Shown piece after piece: positions 46,127 to 58,395 of a stretch of DNA of 64,000 bases; the first letter of the stretch is position 1, and every line of letters begins with the position of its first letter. The notes under the pieces were generated by a model that saw only the letters and a program-made list of their open reading frames with translations, made no database searches and was not told where the DNA came from. The translations under genes were made by a program, and so were the position numbers. The DNA lies in assembly GCA_036417435.1 (NCBI GenBank), contig CM070902.1:41562600-41626599 (forward strand), in the 5' to 3' direction. This DNA comes from Inia geoffrensis (lineage: Eukaryota > Chordata > Mammalia > Artiodactyla > Iniidae).

Positions 46127-48010
46127 TGCAACCCCCTTGGTATGGAAATCAGAGCCAGGAGCACAGCTTACATGCTCTGAAGGACTCCTATCCTCCCTGA
46201 CTCCCAGGCTCCACATCCCCATGATCAGGTGCTGATTGACTGCTCCCCCATGTGCACTCTGGAGGGTGGCTTCTTGCTTGCAGCACCTCCAGACCAGCTC
46301 TAGCCTAGCGAAAGCAGCAGACTTCTCTACTACACTGTGGACTGAGCCACACCTTCTCCAAAGATGTCTAGATTCCTCCCAACTTTGTCCTTCCGTGGGT
46401 GTTCAGCCTAAGCCATAGGGTGACTTAAAGAGTTTACTTGTATCTTACAGTTACTCTTTATCATAGTTAATGGTTCTTTGTATTACACTTCCTCTGTTTT
46501 AAGTTACTGTGTGCTCTGTCTCCTGATTGGATCCAGACTGTCATAGGAAGTGATCACAGGAAGAAGGTGAAAGAGTGGGAAGGGACAAAAGCCAATAAGG
46601 AATGTACTAATGAGTGGGTCACTATTGTCAGTACCTTGGACTCAATCACACTGGTGTCCCTTTGAGAGTCTGGGTGCCACACACTTCAGCATTGCCCCAG
46701 CAAGAGGCAAGAGGGCTGGATATTTATCTACCAACTCCTGTCCCTCATTGATTGAGGGTTGCTTGGGAATTTTAACTCCCTGGTACTTTTGTCCTGCCCT
46801 GCATGCCTGGACTTTCCAGGGCATACTTATGTAGCCAGAAAAAGCCCTCAGGTAGAAACAAATCCTTGATGGTAAGATATCTGTGTGCATGGGAACTTCC
46901 TGTGATGCTGCATGTGACCTCTAGGGTGGACCAAGGGGATGTGGGTCAGCACGAAGTATCTACTACAGACATGTTGTAGGGTGCTGGGTGGCAGAAGGAA
47001 ATTGGTCAGCTAGAAGCTGATGAATGGCTCAGATTGATTCAGGGTGAATTTTCTGGAAAAGCCCAGTTGCAGAGGATCAAATGTTTTCCTGACTGGTATA
47101 ATTTAATTGTATGGTCAGAGTTTGCTATGGATAATTGGGTTTTTCTTTGACCTTGACAGTCTCACTGACTTGCTGTCTGTACTAGAAGACACTGTCTTCT
47201 AGCCATTTCAAATACAAAAAGCCAAACCTGGTTTCTATCAAGAGCTGGCAGCCCTACCATTTTCAGGAGGCGCCGATGGCTGTGGTATCCAACCAGCAAA
47301 AAGTCAGTGGTGTTTGTATTTTCCACTTTGGCCTTTACAAGAACATTTCAGCTGAAGTGGAAACCTTTTTCCTTCATCTTGGGTGTTTGAATAGAAATCT
47401 TGGTGACATTACGCTCTTTTAATTCTGAGTACTAGCTTCTAAAGTTCAGTGACACAAAGCTCTGTTCTGCCGTGGAACACAATGGGTACCAAGGTGAGAG
47501 ACTGTCATCACCAGGAGTACCAGAATAAAAATACAGCCAGGAGACAAGGTGATTACAAATGACCATGGGCAGTGTTTGTCTGTGGGAAAGTGTGAGCTGA
47601 AGGAGGTTATGTTTATATTAAAAAATTTAAATCATTCACATTTTGCAATAATGTAACCAATTTATAGGGTTTTGCAACTGGCAATGTGTTCCTTCCACAT
47701 TTAAAATATTCTGTGAAGAGAGAGCAAGGAAGCTTACTCTGTCCTGAAATGGAAACATCTCCAAGACATGGTGTTACATGATAAAAACAGTATGTAGAAC
47801 AATATTGAGTAGCTAACTATTGTACAAGAAAGAAGGAAAAAAAATATATAGTCACAGTTGCTTGTATTTACATGAAAATCTAATAAGAATATCTAGGTAT
47901 GGTTTAGGAGGGCAAAAACAAGGGGTGAGATTTTTTTCAATTTATAACTTTTATATCATTTTGATTTTAAAATCACATCAATGTATTTCCCGTTCAGATT
48001 AAGAAATAAA
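46127..48010. other. Intergenic, no gene seen
   Basis: The block at about 46200-46560 has repeat-like character that I cannot name. No domain-bearing open frame. Confidence 0.45.
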
Positions 48011-48015
48011 TAACT

Positions 48016-48375
48016 GGGACTTCCCTGGTGGCGCAGTGGTTAAGAATCCACCTGCCAATTCAGGGGACACGGGTTCGAGCCCTGGTCTGAGAAGATCCCA
48101 CATGCCGCGGAGCAACTAAGCCCGTGTGCCACAACTACTGAGCCTGCGCTCTAGAGCTCGCAAGCCACAACTACTGAGCCTGCGTGCCACAACTACTGAA
48201 GCCCACACGCCTAGAGCCTGTGCTCTGCAACAAGAGAAGCCTCCGCAATGAGAAGTCCACGCACCTCAACGAAGAGTAGCCCTCACTAGCCTCAACTAGA
48301 GAAAGCCCGCGAGCAGCAACAAAGACCCAACGCAGCCAAAAATGAACAATACATAAATAAATTTAAAAAAAAAAA
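48016..48375 (+). mobile_element. CHR-type SINE, long form with internal duplication
   Basis: Starts CTGGGACTTCCCTGGTGG and ends with a poly-A tail (48364-48380). The unit GCCACAACTACTGAGCCTGC occurs at 48129 and 48164 and again, shortened, at 48186, so the body is longer than in the other copies here. Confidence 0.92.
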
Positions 48376-48380
48376 AAAAA

Positions 48381-51300
48381 AGCCCAGTGAAGAACATAAT
48401 CATTGGAGAGCATGCCTCTGTTCTTTGATCATTTTTACAACCTTTGAAGGTAGCTTTGGATGGGAAAATGCATTCCACAAAATCAAATATCTGCACATAG
48501 TGATTCCTTTGCAAACATTTAGTGAGTGAGTGTTTTTATCTGGTCACAGAAATTTTTTACATCGATGCTGCTATTTACCACACAGGCAGAAGGGGGCAGC
48601 GTTTCTCTGCTTTTCTTTGTGCCTCTTCCTATCTCCCCAACCCAATAGGCAAAACCAAGATTTCTCTAATTCAAATCTGTGATAAAATGTACCACATTTT
48701 CTAGATTCATGTTGTTACTCTCTCATCCCAAAAACCTTTTGAGGACTTGAAGCTTCCAACAGGCTGCTTAATGATTATTCAAAAGGGGCTGATTTGTGGG
48801 TTTGCTCTTGTGAAGTCTTTCTTCTCTCTTCTCTCTCTCCCTTCTTGTCATTCCACTCAGCTCCCATACATCACTTTCCATGATCAAGTCAAAGAAAAAG
48901 ACCCCTAAATTATGAAAATTCACAGCCCTCTCTCTCATTCTCTCTCTCTTTTACTTTGCAGATGAGACTCAGGATCTGGGAGGTAAAACAAACAAACAAA
49001 TAAAAAGGGAGAATTTTGCACCTCCGTGAATAGTGCTAATGTGGGGAAAAAAAAAAAAAAAGCTAAAAGGGAAAGAGAATAAGCTTTGGCTGAGTGTTTA
49101 TCTGTGTGCCTGGCTGGCACCGCACCTGCCATAACTCCTTTTACATCTTCACTACAACAAGGATGTGTCATTAGAGCCATTTTGAGAAGGAGGAGATGAA
49201 AGCTCGTAGGCAATGAACAACTCACCTAAATTTATGTTGCTGCAAATAGATAGAATTGGAATTGCGAGGCAGATTGCATCCAAAGCTGGACGATTTACGT
49301 GTTTTTTCCCTACACCATCCTAAAGAAGTGGAAGGCAGTGCCTCCCTTTCGACTCTCTCTCTTGTCCCCCATCCTCCCCTGGTCTCTGTACCTGCTCTAA
49401 CACAAGTGTGCACCATCCTCTTCCTACGCCGCATTGTGTCTGTAAAGAGAGAAACCGGAGACAAGGCAGCAGCCTCAAGAGCTCCCCAATGTTCAGTGGA
49501 AGCTGGTCTTTGTTATACTCAGGCAGAGATTCCTTTAGAAAAGGCAGCAACATTGAACGGCCCAAGGTCAGACATTCCTCAAGCTGTGGACTTGGGAAAG
49601 TGCCAGGGGAGGCACTGCACTGTTTCCAAATTGTTTTGGAGTATTTTGTGCTTGTGTATTTGTGTGTGAGTGTGTGTGTGTGTGTGTGTCTGTGTTTCTG
49701 AGTGTTCTTGTTTTCTCATTCCAGCTTCCTGGCAATGTCTGCAGATGAAGGTGACAGTGAATATGCAGAAATAGACAATTTGGAGTGTTGGATGGACTAA
49801 TTTTAATAGTGAACAAAGAACAGTGGTGAAGGCATTTTACCCAAAGTGAAGGTCTTGGGAGTGATCTTGGGTGGTGTCCATCCTCTGTATTGAATAACAC
49901 CAACCCCTCCCTGGAGAGAGAGCTGTGGCCCTTGCCAATGCTGAGTAGGACAAGGAGAAAGTCTCCTTGGAGGCCAGCATGACTTTCGCATGCTTTAACA
50001 CTTGCTGTGCTGCCATTTCAACAGAGAGGGCCAAGCAGCAGACCAGGGTCTTTGGGTGGACAATAGCACATAGCTAGAATTTTTTTAGGTTGTTTTCCTT
50101 TAGTTATAATTCTATTTATGGCAAATGATTATGATTTTCTGCTCATGGTAGTGAAAAGTATCCTTTTCAACACATGCATTTTGATAAGATGGTTAACCTA
50201 AAAATAGTTGAGCAAATAATAGGGTAGGTGGTATATACAAGTAGCAAAAGTGATGAAATGGCTCCAAAATGAAATATGGAGTTGTTGTAGCAGATTATTT
50301 CTAAAGTGTCTTCCATCTCAGACAACTTGTGACTTTAACTCCATCATTTGAGAATCATGGGAAAATTAGAATTGTGCAATTTCAGAGCAGAAAGGGATAA
50401 TCTAGCCCAACCTTCTTGTTTTATAGTTAATGAAAAGGAGGCATAGAGGGACATGGCTGGCCCAAGGTCACACAGTGTCCTGCTGGCTGATAATCTGCAT
50501 GGGGAGTGTGTACTGACTGCGGAGACAGAGTGAGGATAGCAGGGCAGGATGATAGTCTAGACAAAGGGCTGCTTGAAGTAATTCAGGTCGTCTTGGCACC
50601 AGGGAGGGAAAGAGGGAAGAGGAGGGGGAGACAATCTTTGAACAAAATGAAAACTCCTAGATAAAGCGGGGAAGAATCCTTAAAATCTGTTTCTTCTGCC
50701 TGCTGCAGCAGCAGTGACAGGAGCTGACTGGTTTCCCCCCAATAAACGCAGCAGCAGCTCTTTGCTGCGGAATGTGGCGTTAAATGCAGTAGGTCAGCAC
50801 TAAGCTTGAACAAAATGTGATGACTGATTAGGAAATGAATGGTAAGTCATGGACGGCAAGTTCCGATTATGGAGATCTTATCAGCACCCTCCCCCGACTT
50901 CACCCCGCCCGAGCCAACAAAGCTGCACTTGCAGGCTGACGAAACCGAACCCAGATGTCCTTGTTGCTCTGGGGACACTTCAATTCTGTCTGTGACAGTC
51001 ATCTGTGAGGAAATCAGATGTCGCAGGGAGAAGACTCAGCCGAGCCGCAGGCACTCAGGACCTGCTGGGGGGTGGGGAGGTGGGGGAGTCGTGGTCCCCT
51101 GCCTCCTCTTCACTGTGAGTCTTGCTTTCCTCTGGGGGTACTGAGATCATAACGGTGGGGTGTAGTCAAGGATTAAAGACAGCTCCCCCTTGTGGATGGG
51201 GCTGGGGAGCTCACGGCATGGTTCAGGGAAGGAATTTAGCATATGTTCTTGGATTGAATGACCAGAAGCCCAGGTAAATCAATCAACAGGCTTTGCATGG

Positions 51301-51667
51301 TGTTTGGCATTGAGCCAGATCGCTGCTCACTTACATTCCTGTGTGAACAAATCACTCAGTTTTTTTCTCTGTCACTATTTATTTCATGACTAATATTTCG
51401 ATAAGAAAACTCTGTCCTACAAGTATGTGGTTGGGATATGAGGGGTGAGTCTAATGAAAGTAGTGGTTGCCTTTTCACTCATTAAATTATTTATTCATCA
51501 AGCACTTAATGGGGAGATAACCTAGGACCCTCCTTATAGATTAAGATCTAGTTAGGAAGTCAGATAGCAACTTTGTAAATAAGAAGATTACCAAAATAAT
51601 ATTTTCTAGAATATCAAATATGCTAGAATCAAATAGTGCTTAGATTAAAAAGCACTAGTAATAAAAT
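48381..51667. other. Intergenic, mostly unique sequence
   Basis: Holds a TC-rich tract (48820-48955), poly-A near 49047, a (TG)n run (49660-49695), and an old SINE-like scrap near 50375-50485 ('cccaaggtcacacag'). The block 50690-51150 is non-repetitive and richer in GC (see findings). Open frames of up to 137 codons overlap on both strands and show no domain. Confidence 0.5.
49660..49695. repeat. (TG)n microsatellite
   Basis: TG units with interruptions. Confidence 0.9.
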
Positions 51668-51820
51668 TGATAATGTATTAAATACATTAAATACTTACTA
51701 CGTGCCACTCTTGTTGTAAACAATTACCTGTATGATATATTTAATCCTTACCCTTGTACTAAAAGGGGTATAATGATTATCTTTCAATTTATTAAGGGAA
51801 GCTGAGGCAAAGAGTTGGAT
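51668..51820 (-). mobile_element. MIR SINE
   Basis: Reverse MIR: 'cttactacgtgccactctt', 'atatttaatccttaccctt', 'gggaagctgaggcaaagag'. Confidence 0.65.
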
Positions 51821-51865
51821 AGTAATGGGAAGAGGTGGGATATTTTAGACAGCAGACTTCATTGG

Positions 51866-52270
51866 AGTAAGTCAGACAGAGACAAATATCATATGATATC
51901 ATTTATATACAAAATCTAAAAAAAAATGATACAAATGAACTTATTTACAAAACAGAAACAGACTCACAGACTTAGAGAACGAACTTACGGTTACCAGGGG
52001 AGAAGGGTGGGCGGAGGGATAGGCTGGGAGTTTGGGATTGACATGTACACATGGCTATATTTAAAATAGATAACCAACAAGGACCTACTGTATAGCACAG
52101 GGAGCTCTGTTCAATATTCTGTAATAACCTAAACAGGGAAAGAACTTGAAAAAGAATAGATGCAGTACCTGTATATGTATAACTGAATCACTTTGCTGTA
52201 TACCTGAAATTAACACAACATTGTTTATCAACTATACTCCAATATAAAATAAAACTTAAAAAAAAAGAAC
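51866..52270 (+). mobile_element. L1 3'-end insertion
   Basis: A 5'-truncated L1 (about 405 bases) with the same 3'UTR as the L1 at 3635-9100: GTAAGTCAGACAGAGACAAA, GGACCTACTGTATAGCACAG, ACTGAATCACTTTGCTGTAT and an A tail. Short TCATTGG repeats flank it (51859-51865, 52271-52277). Confidence 0.9.
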
Positions 52271-52789
52271 TCATTGGGAAGTGACATTTAAACAAGGGTC
52301 AGGAGTGTACATTGCCTATGTATCTTTAAAATGTATGATTCCCTTTCTACTCATTGCCACCCAGCCCCACCCCACAGTTGTTTGGTAAAGCCTACCACAT
52401 CGCTAAAGAAGTCCTTGCAACTACATTCTGACTAGACTGACCCTCCCTGCAGCCAGAGTGGTGTGACAGCAAGTGGAGGGGACAGACGGATGGACTAAAT
52501 ACATTTGACCCTCTTATTGGTCTGTTGATCTCTCTAGGGTGTGGCTTATTGGTGTCCTCTGAATTTGAGAGTATAAGGCTTAGATCTCTGAAGTGACATA
52601 GCAGGGAGTAACAGCTTGCCACCGTGCACTTACTCATGGGGAGGCTGGGTGTATTTCTCCTCTTCCCTTAAACATTGAGTCATGGCCATTTACTGTGGGA
52701 ATGGGGGTAGAAAATAACCCAGTGGTGGGGGGCAGGGCAGTAATCAGAATAAAATTATCCACATGCATAGTACAAAAAGTTCTACAGCC

Positions 52790-52970
52790 TTTCATTCCAA
52801 GATTCCACCTGGGTCTCCCAACAACCTTGTGGAACAGAGATTGTCATGCATTTTTGGGTGATCAGAGAAAATGAAGGCTGATATACATCAGAACTTTAGC
52901 CAAGGTCATGCAGCTGGTGGGGATCAGAACTAGTGCTTGAACTTTCTGATAAATGAAAAATCTGTTTAAT
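52790..52970 (-). mobile_element. MIR SINE fragment
   Basis: Reverse MIR: 'ctcccaacaaccttgtgga' and 'agccaaggtcatgcagctg'. A second MIR-like scrap follows at about 53010-53110. Confidence 0.6.
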
Positions 52971-53178
52971 CCATCTGACTATAGGCTATAGGGATAATGC
53001 CTTGCTTAGAAATAACCGTTTATTGTTATGAATGCCTACCTTGTGCTGGATTCTGAACCAAGAGCATTGTGTACATTAACTCCTTGAATCCTGTTGCACA
53101 CTGCTCGGAGAGTAGTTGGCACAGTGCCTGGCACATGGTAAGAACTCAGTTAATGTTAACTTATATGGTTGTATTTTT

Positions 53179-53387
53179 TTTTTTTTTTTTTTTTTGCGAT
53201 GCACGGGCCTCTCACTGTTGTGGCCTCTCCCGTTGTGGAGCACAGGCTCTGGACGTGCAGGCCCAGTGGCCATGGCTCAGGGGCCCAGCCGCTCCACGGC
53301 ATGTGGGATCTTCCCAGACAGGGGCACAAACCCGTGTCCCCTGCATCAGCAGGCGGACTCTCAACCACTGCGCCACCAGGGAAGCCC
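53179..53387 (-). mobile_element. CHR-type SINE with target duplication
   Basis: Reverse-oriented: T tail, GCGATGCACGGGCCTCTCAC, CCACGGCATGTGGGATCTTC, GCGCCACCAGGGAAGCCC. It is flanked by TGGTTGTATTTTT at 53166-53178 and 53388-53400. Low divergence suggests a young insertion. Confidence 0.94.
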
Positions 53388-53400
53388 TGGTTGTATTTTT

Positions 53401-54219
53401 GAATAAAGGGAAACTGAGGCCCCCCAAAATTAAGTAATTTGTCCCAAGCCATCTGTCAGTAAACAATAGGGCTGCAGTTTGAATGCAGGCCTTGTGGTCA
53501 TGGGGTTTATCTCTCATCCATGATGCAGACTGCCTACCTGCTTCACTGTTGGATCCCCAGTGCCTCAATGTGTGTTGTGAGCAGTACAAACTGAATTTTA
53601 GACTTCTGCAGCTTGTCTCTGGCAACATTTACAGTTTATTCCAGTTTTCATTTGAATTACCGTTCAAAGCCATTTCGGCTTTGGGCCTTCAGCTCTACAG
53701 AGATGAGTGAGGCTGTGGCCCCCTCTGTGGTTCCCCACTAGAACCCATTTGCCCCTCTGTTCACTCAAGAGAGGCTGAGAATTTGAGGTACTGGAGGAGG
53801 AGTTTTCTTCCGCATTGTGCCTGAGGGATGCGTATTTCTTGGAGGGGTTGGTAAAATCTCATCCCTGTGAATGCAGTTGGATTTGGAATTCAAGTTGTAA
53901 GGGTTTCCTGTTTCGTACTTTGCCAAATTTTCAAACATAAAGCTATTTCCTAAGTAGACAACGTCTTGGAACTCCACAGTCTCTCTGCTCCAGGCTGTAG
54001 GTTTACATTCACTTTGCTTAATTCCAAAAAGAATTTATCTGTGAGGCCCTGGGCTCAGTGACACAGAGAGGACAAATTGAGAGGGATTTCATGTTCTGTT
54101 TCCATGTTGCTGGGATGTGGCGGAGAAAAGACAGATGATTCTCAGTGGAACCTTTCATCCAGGAGGTAGAATTTTAGCCAAGCTTTGAAAGACATTTGGA
54201 TTTTGATAGGTGGAGGAGA
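53401..54219. other. Intergenic, no gene seen
   Basis: No named repeat. The 138-codon minus-strand frame at 53212-53628 runs through the neighbouring SINE and is spurious. Confidence 0.5.
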
Positions 54220-55305
54220 AAGTCAAGTGCAGCAAAGCATACATCTGATAAGGGGTTAATATCCAAAATATATAAGGAACTCAATAATTCAATAGCAAAA
54301 AAGCAAATAACCTGATTAATAAATGGATGAAGGATCTGAATAGACATTTCTCCAAAGACGACGTGTATGAATGGCCAACATGTATATGCAAAGGTGCTCA
54401 GCATCACTCGTCATCAGGGAAATGCAAATCAAAACCACAGTGAGGTATCACCTCACACCTATTACAATGGCTATTATCAAAAAGACAAGAGATAACAAGT
54501 ACTGGTGAGGATGTGGAGAAAAGGGAATCCTAATGCAATGTTGGTGGGGATGCATATTGGTGGAGCCACTATGGAAAACAGTATGGAGGTTTCTCAAAAA
54601 ATTAAACATAGAACTACCATATATAATCCAGCAATCTCATTTCCAGGTATTTATACTCAAAGAAAATGAAATCAGAATCTTGAGGAAATAGCTGCACCTC
54701 CATGTTCATCGCGGCATTATTTACAATGGCCAAGATATGGAAGCAATCTAAGTGTCTGTTGATGGATGAATGGATAAAGACAATGTGGTACATATATACA
54801 ATGGAATATTATCCAGCCTTAAAAAAGAAAGAAATCTTTCCATTAGTGATAATATGGATGAACCTGGCGGGCATTATGCTAAGTGAAATAAGCCAGTCAC
54901 AGAAAGACATACTACTTGATCTCACTGATATGTGGAGTCTAAAATTGTAAAATTTATAGAGGCAGAGAGTAGAATGGTTCGTTGCCAGGGGCTGGGGTAT
55001 GGGGAAAAAAGGGAGATGTTGCTCAAAGGGTATAAAGTTTCAGTAACACAGGATGAATAAATTCTGGAAACCTAATGTACAGTATGGTGACTATAGTTAA
55101 TGATACTGTTTTGTATACATGAAATTTGCTAAGAGAATAGATCTTAAGTATTCTCACCACACACAAAAAAGTGGTAACTATGTGAGGTTAATTAGCTTGA
55201 TTGTGATAAACATTTCACAAAGTATACATATGTAAAAACATCACGTTACACACTTTAAATATATACAATTTTTGTTAATTTTACCTCAATAAAGCTGGAA
55301 GGAAA
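54220..55305 (+). mobile_element. Old L1 fragment (ORF2 end and 3'UTR)
   Basis: Starts near ATAAGGGGTTAATATCC and continues through 'caaatcaaaaccacagtga', 'gtggtacatatatacaatg', 'gccaggggctggggtatgg' and 'gtatggtgactatagttaa' to 'ttttacctcaataaagctgg'. L1MA-like, with broken frames. Confidence 0.88.
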
Positions 55306-55320
55306 AAACGCCCCAATGTA

Positions 55321-55676
55321 CCTTAGACTGAGTGGCTTAAACAATAGAAATTTATTTTCTTACTGTTCTGGAGGCAGGATATTCAAGATCAAGGTGTGGT
55401 CCGGTTTGGTCCTGGTTTGCAGATGCCTGTCTTCTCTCTGTGTTTTCATGTGGTCTTTTCTCTGTGTGCCTGCATCCTGGTGTCTCTCTGTGCCTCCAAA
55501 TTTCCTCTTCTTGTAAGGACGCCAGTCAGGTTGGATGAAGGCCCACCCAACAGCCTTGTTTTAACTTAACCTTTAAAGACGCTTTTTCCAAATACAGTCA
55601 TGTACTGAAGTACTGGGGGGCAGGTTAGTGCTTCAACATATGAATTTTCAAGAGACACGATTCAGTCCATCACAGA
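55321..55676 (-). mobile_element. MLT1 LTR (ERVL-MaLR)
   Basis: Reverse MLT1: GAGTGGCTTAAACAATAGAA, GTTCTGGAGGCAGG, CTTGTAAGGACGCCAGTCAG, AAATACAGTCATG and CAACATATGAATTTTCAAG. Solo LTR, no genes. Confidence 0.85.
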
Positions 55677-55679
55677 CAT

Positions 55680-55875
55680 CAAGCTAAACATTTTACATAA
55701 TTATTTTTAATGATCATAATAATCCCATGACTAGTACTATTAGTAACTTCATTTTTTTGAGGCAAAAAGACGTCAAGCATCTTGTTCACGGTCACACAGC
55801 TGGTAAATGGCAGAGCCAGGATTTATCCATAGCCAGGTCCATCTTAGAAGCGTCTTCACTCTTACCACCAGGTCT
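55680..55875 (-). mobile_element. MIR SINE
   Basis: Reverse MIR with 'cacggtcacacagctggta' and 'aatggcagagccaggattt'. Confidence 0.7.
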
Positions 55876-56266
55876 GGCCGCATGAAAGCAGGCTGTTGTC
55901 ATGATGGGTATATCTGGGGTGTAATCAAGGGCATACTGTACCTCATTATCAGTTCTGCCTGATCATGTGTGGAAGAACAGCATTGTCAGGACATCAGGGA
56001 AATGTCTCCAGAAAGATGGAGAACTTGAGAGTGCAAGTACGTTTTCATTGTTTCCAGATAGACATTTTGATCTTGGGATGGAGAGGTAGATTGGGGAGAG
56101 GCAAGGCCACTGTATAGATTGGGTTGAATAATGGGCTTGACATCCTGAGCTAAGGAGGAGATGAGGATGGCTTCTTGGGCTAGCTCCATTCTGAGAATGA
56201 AGAACATGTTATTTGTTCTGAAGTGTAGTTGACTGAAATGCAGGGATGTGAAGTAAATATCAGTAG

Positions 56267-56725
56267 TGTTGGGTTGAATTGTGTCTCCTTAAAAAGGTAT
56301 GTTGAAGTCTTAACCCTGGTACCTGTGAATGTGACTTTACTCGGAAATAGGATTGTTGCAGATGTAATTAGTTAAGATGAGGCCATATTGAGTTAGGATA
56401 CCCCTACATTCAATGACTGGTGTAATAAGAAGGCTGTATGAAGACACAGAGAGGCACAGAGAGAAAAGACAGCTATGTGTAGACAGAGGCCAAGATTGGA
56501 GCCATGCTTCTGCAAGCCAAGGAATGCCAAGGATTGCTGGCAACTGCCAGAAGCTAGGAGAGAGGTATGGGACAGACTGTCCTTCAGAGCCTGCAGAAGG
56601 AACCAATCTTGCGGACATCTCGACTTTGTACTTCTAGCCTCCAGACTGTGAGACAAATACATTTCTGTCATTTAAAGCCACCAGGTTTGTGGAACTTTGT
56701 TAAGGCAACCTTAGGAAATTAATAT
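56267..56725 (+). mobile_element. MLT1-family LTR (ERVL-MaLR)
   Basis: Starts TGTTGGGTTGAATTGTGTCT, has GGTATGTTGAAGTCTTAACC and 'gaagacacagagaggcaca', and ends with CTAGCCTCCAGACTGTGAGA and 'tttaaagccaccaggtttg'. Opposite orientation to the MLT1 at 55321. Confidence 0.85.
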
Positions 56726-56729
56726 AGAT

Positions 56730-58140
56730 GAGAAGGGAGAAACACTCATGTAAACTATTGCATAGAATGATAGTAATTATGACTCAGAGAGAAGAATGGA
56801 GGTGTAGAACGTGTCTGGGGACTTATAGGAAAGAACAATTTTCAAGGAGGAAGAAAACTATGCTTTCAGGATCTCCATACAAATGGGAAGACTATGAAAA
56901 GTAAAAGAAACTAATGACAAAAGGTGGTAGATGTGACATTTTAGAGTTACCAGGACTTGAGATGGGATTCAACATTGTTATATGCTGAAATGAAGGGTAT
57001 AACCTATTATGTTGGGATATAATTTGTATTAAAAAATGGAAATTAGAGGGCTTGAGAGGGGAAACAGGCTAGCAGAGCATAAGATAAGGATATAAGTAAA
57101 GATGCATGGAAGTTCTGTCTTTAAAGGTATAAGAGTCATGTGAATTTTCAAATAAAGTAGCTGGATGTCTTTCTTGCCCAGGTCACAAACTTGCTCAGAG
57201 GTAGGATATGGTAGTAACTGGAACTTCCCTTACCTCCCCAGATATCTGTTACAAGCTTTGTCTGGCTGAAAGTGGGAAAACTTGACTCATTTTTGTCTTG
57301 CTTTACTGATAATTTCATCTCACAGGGGCAGTGACTAAAGAATTTCCACTCTGAGTTTAATAATGAATTGCTACTTGGTTAGTAAAGTAGAAGTGACAGA
57401 ATCCTAAGATAGGGCCTGATGGAATTTCTCTTTTTGGGGTGACCATGGCCTCACAGAGTTTATGAGCTCCAGTGAGAAGCTGGATCAGAATTGTACCCTA
57501 GACTTTGGGAGGGAAGATTTTTAAAAATTCAGAGAATATCCATTTGTCTGTTCTTGTTGGTGGACAATGCAAAGCTCCACAGTTTTTTCTTCCCTCACCC
57601 CTCCTTTCCTTTCCACAATTAGTGCCATGTACTTCTATCTTTTAAGTTGAGTCATTAAGGGACATTACATTTTAGCCTTTAGAAGTTGAAACTAGCCAGG
57701 ACTGGAGTATGGGGAAGGCTGGAATTGGTGTTCAGGAGGAAGTCAAGCAGCGTTATCACAAAGCTCCCATGCATGGCTGCATCCAGGTGGCCAGCACTCC
57801 CGCTATATGCTGGAAGGACGATTAGTTATCATGTATCATCAGGGCAGTCTGTAGCTTATGCTTTCCACATGCCGCTATTTATACTTGATAAATATAAGTG
57901 GCAGTTTGTTTTGTTTCATCATTATTAATTTAGATTGTTGTACATTATTAGATGAACATTACACTGCTCTGTTGGCCTTCCTGTGGGAAATGAAAATATT
58001 TGCATCACTTGTGTTTTAACACTCTAGTTCTCTAATAGTTATAGGTTAAGATATATATTACTGTCGATTTTAATGTGAAACAAACTGTTATCGTTAATGC
58101 AGGGGTATACATTATCTTCATTATCTCTAAATATTGTACA
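56730..58140. other. Intergenic, no gene seen
   Basis: No gene or confidently named repeat. Confidence 0.5.
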
Positions 58141-58149
58141 GAATACAGT

Positions 58150-58273
58150 CATGGTCTCACCTCAGCTGTTTCAGCTTCACTCTCTTTATTTATAAAATGG
58201 GAATAGAAGGACCTGTCGTAGTGAGGATTAAGTGACATCATGTGTGTACACTGCTTACACAATGTTCAATAAA
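58150..58273 (+). mobile_element. MIR SINE fragment
   Basis: Forward MIR 3' part: 'tttataaaatgggaataga', 'gtgaggattaagtgacatc', 'cacaatgttcaataaa'. Confidence 0.65.
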
Positions 58274-58285
58274 ATGGGAAATAAT

Positions 58286-58395
58286 TATTACCAATATTTA
58301 AAGGATGCTTGCAATTTGCTAGGCACCATACGAAGATTTCATATACTGAGTATTGATCCTCAGAATAAGGTGGGTATTACTATTCTGTTTTTAGA
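58286..58395 (-). mobile_element. MIR SINE fragment, cut by L1
   Basis: Reverse MIR start: 'cttgcaatttgctaggcac' and 'cctcagaataaggtgggta', ending where the L1 at 58396 begins. Forms an inverted pair with the MIR at 58150. Confidence 0.6.
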
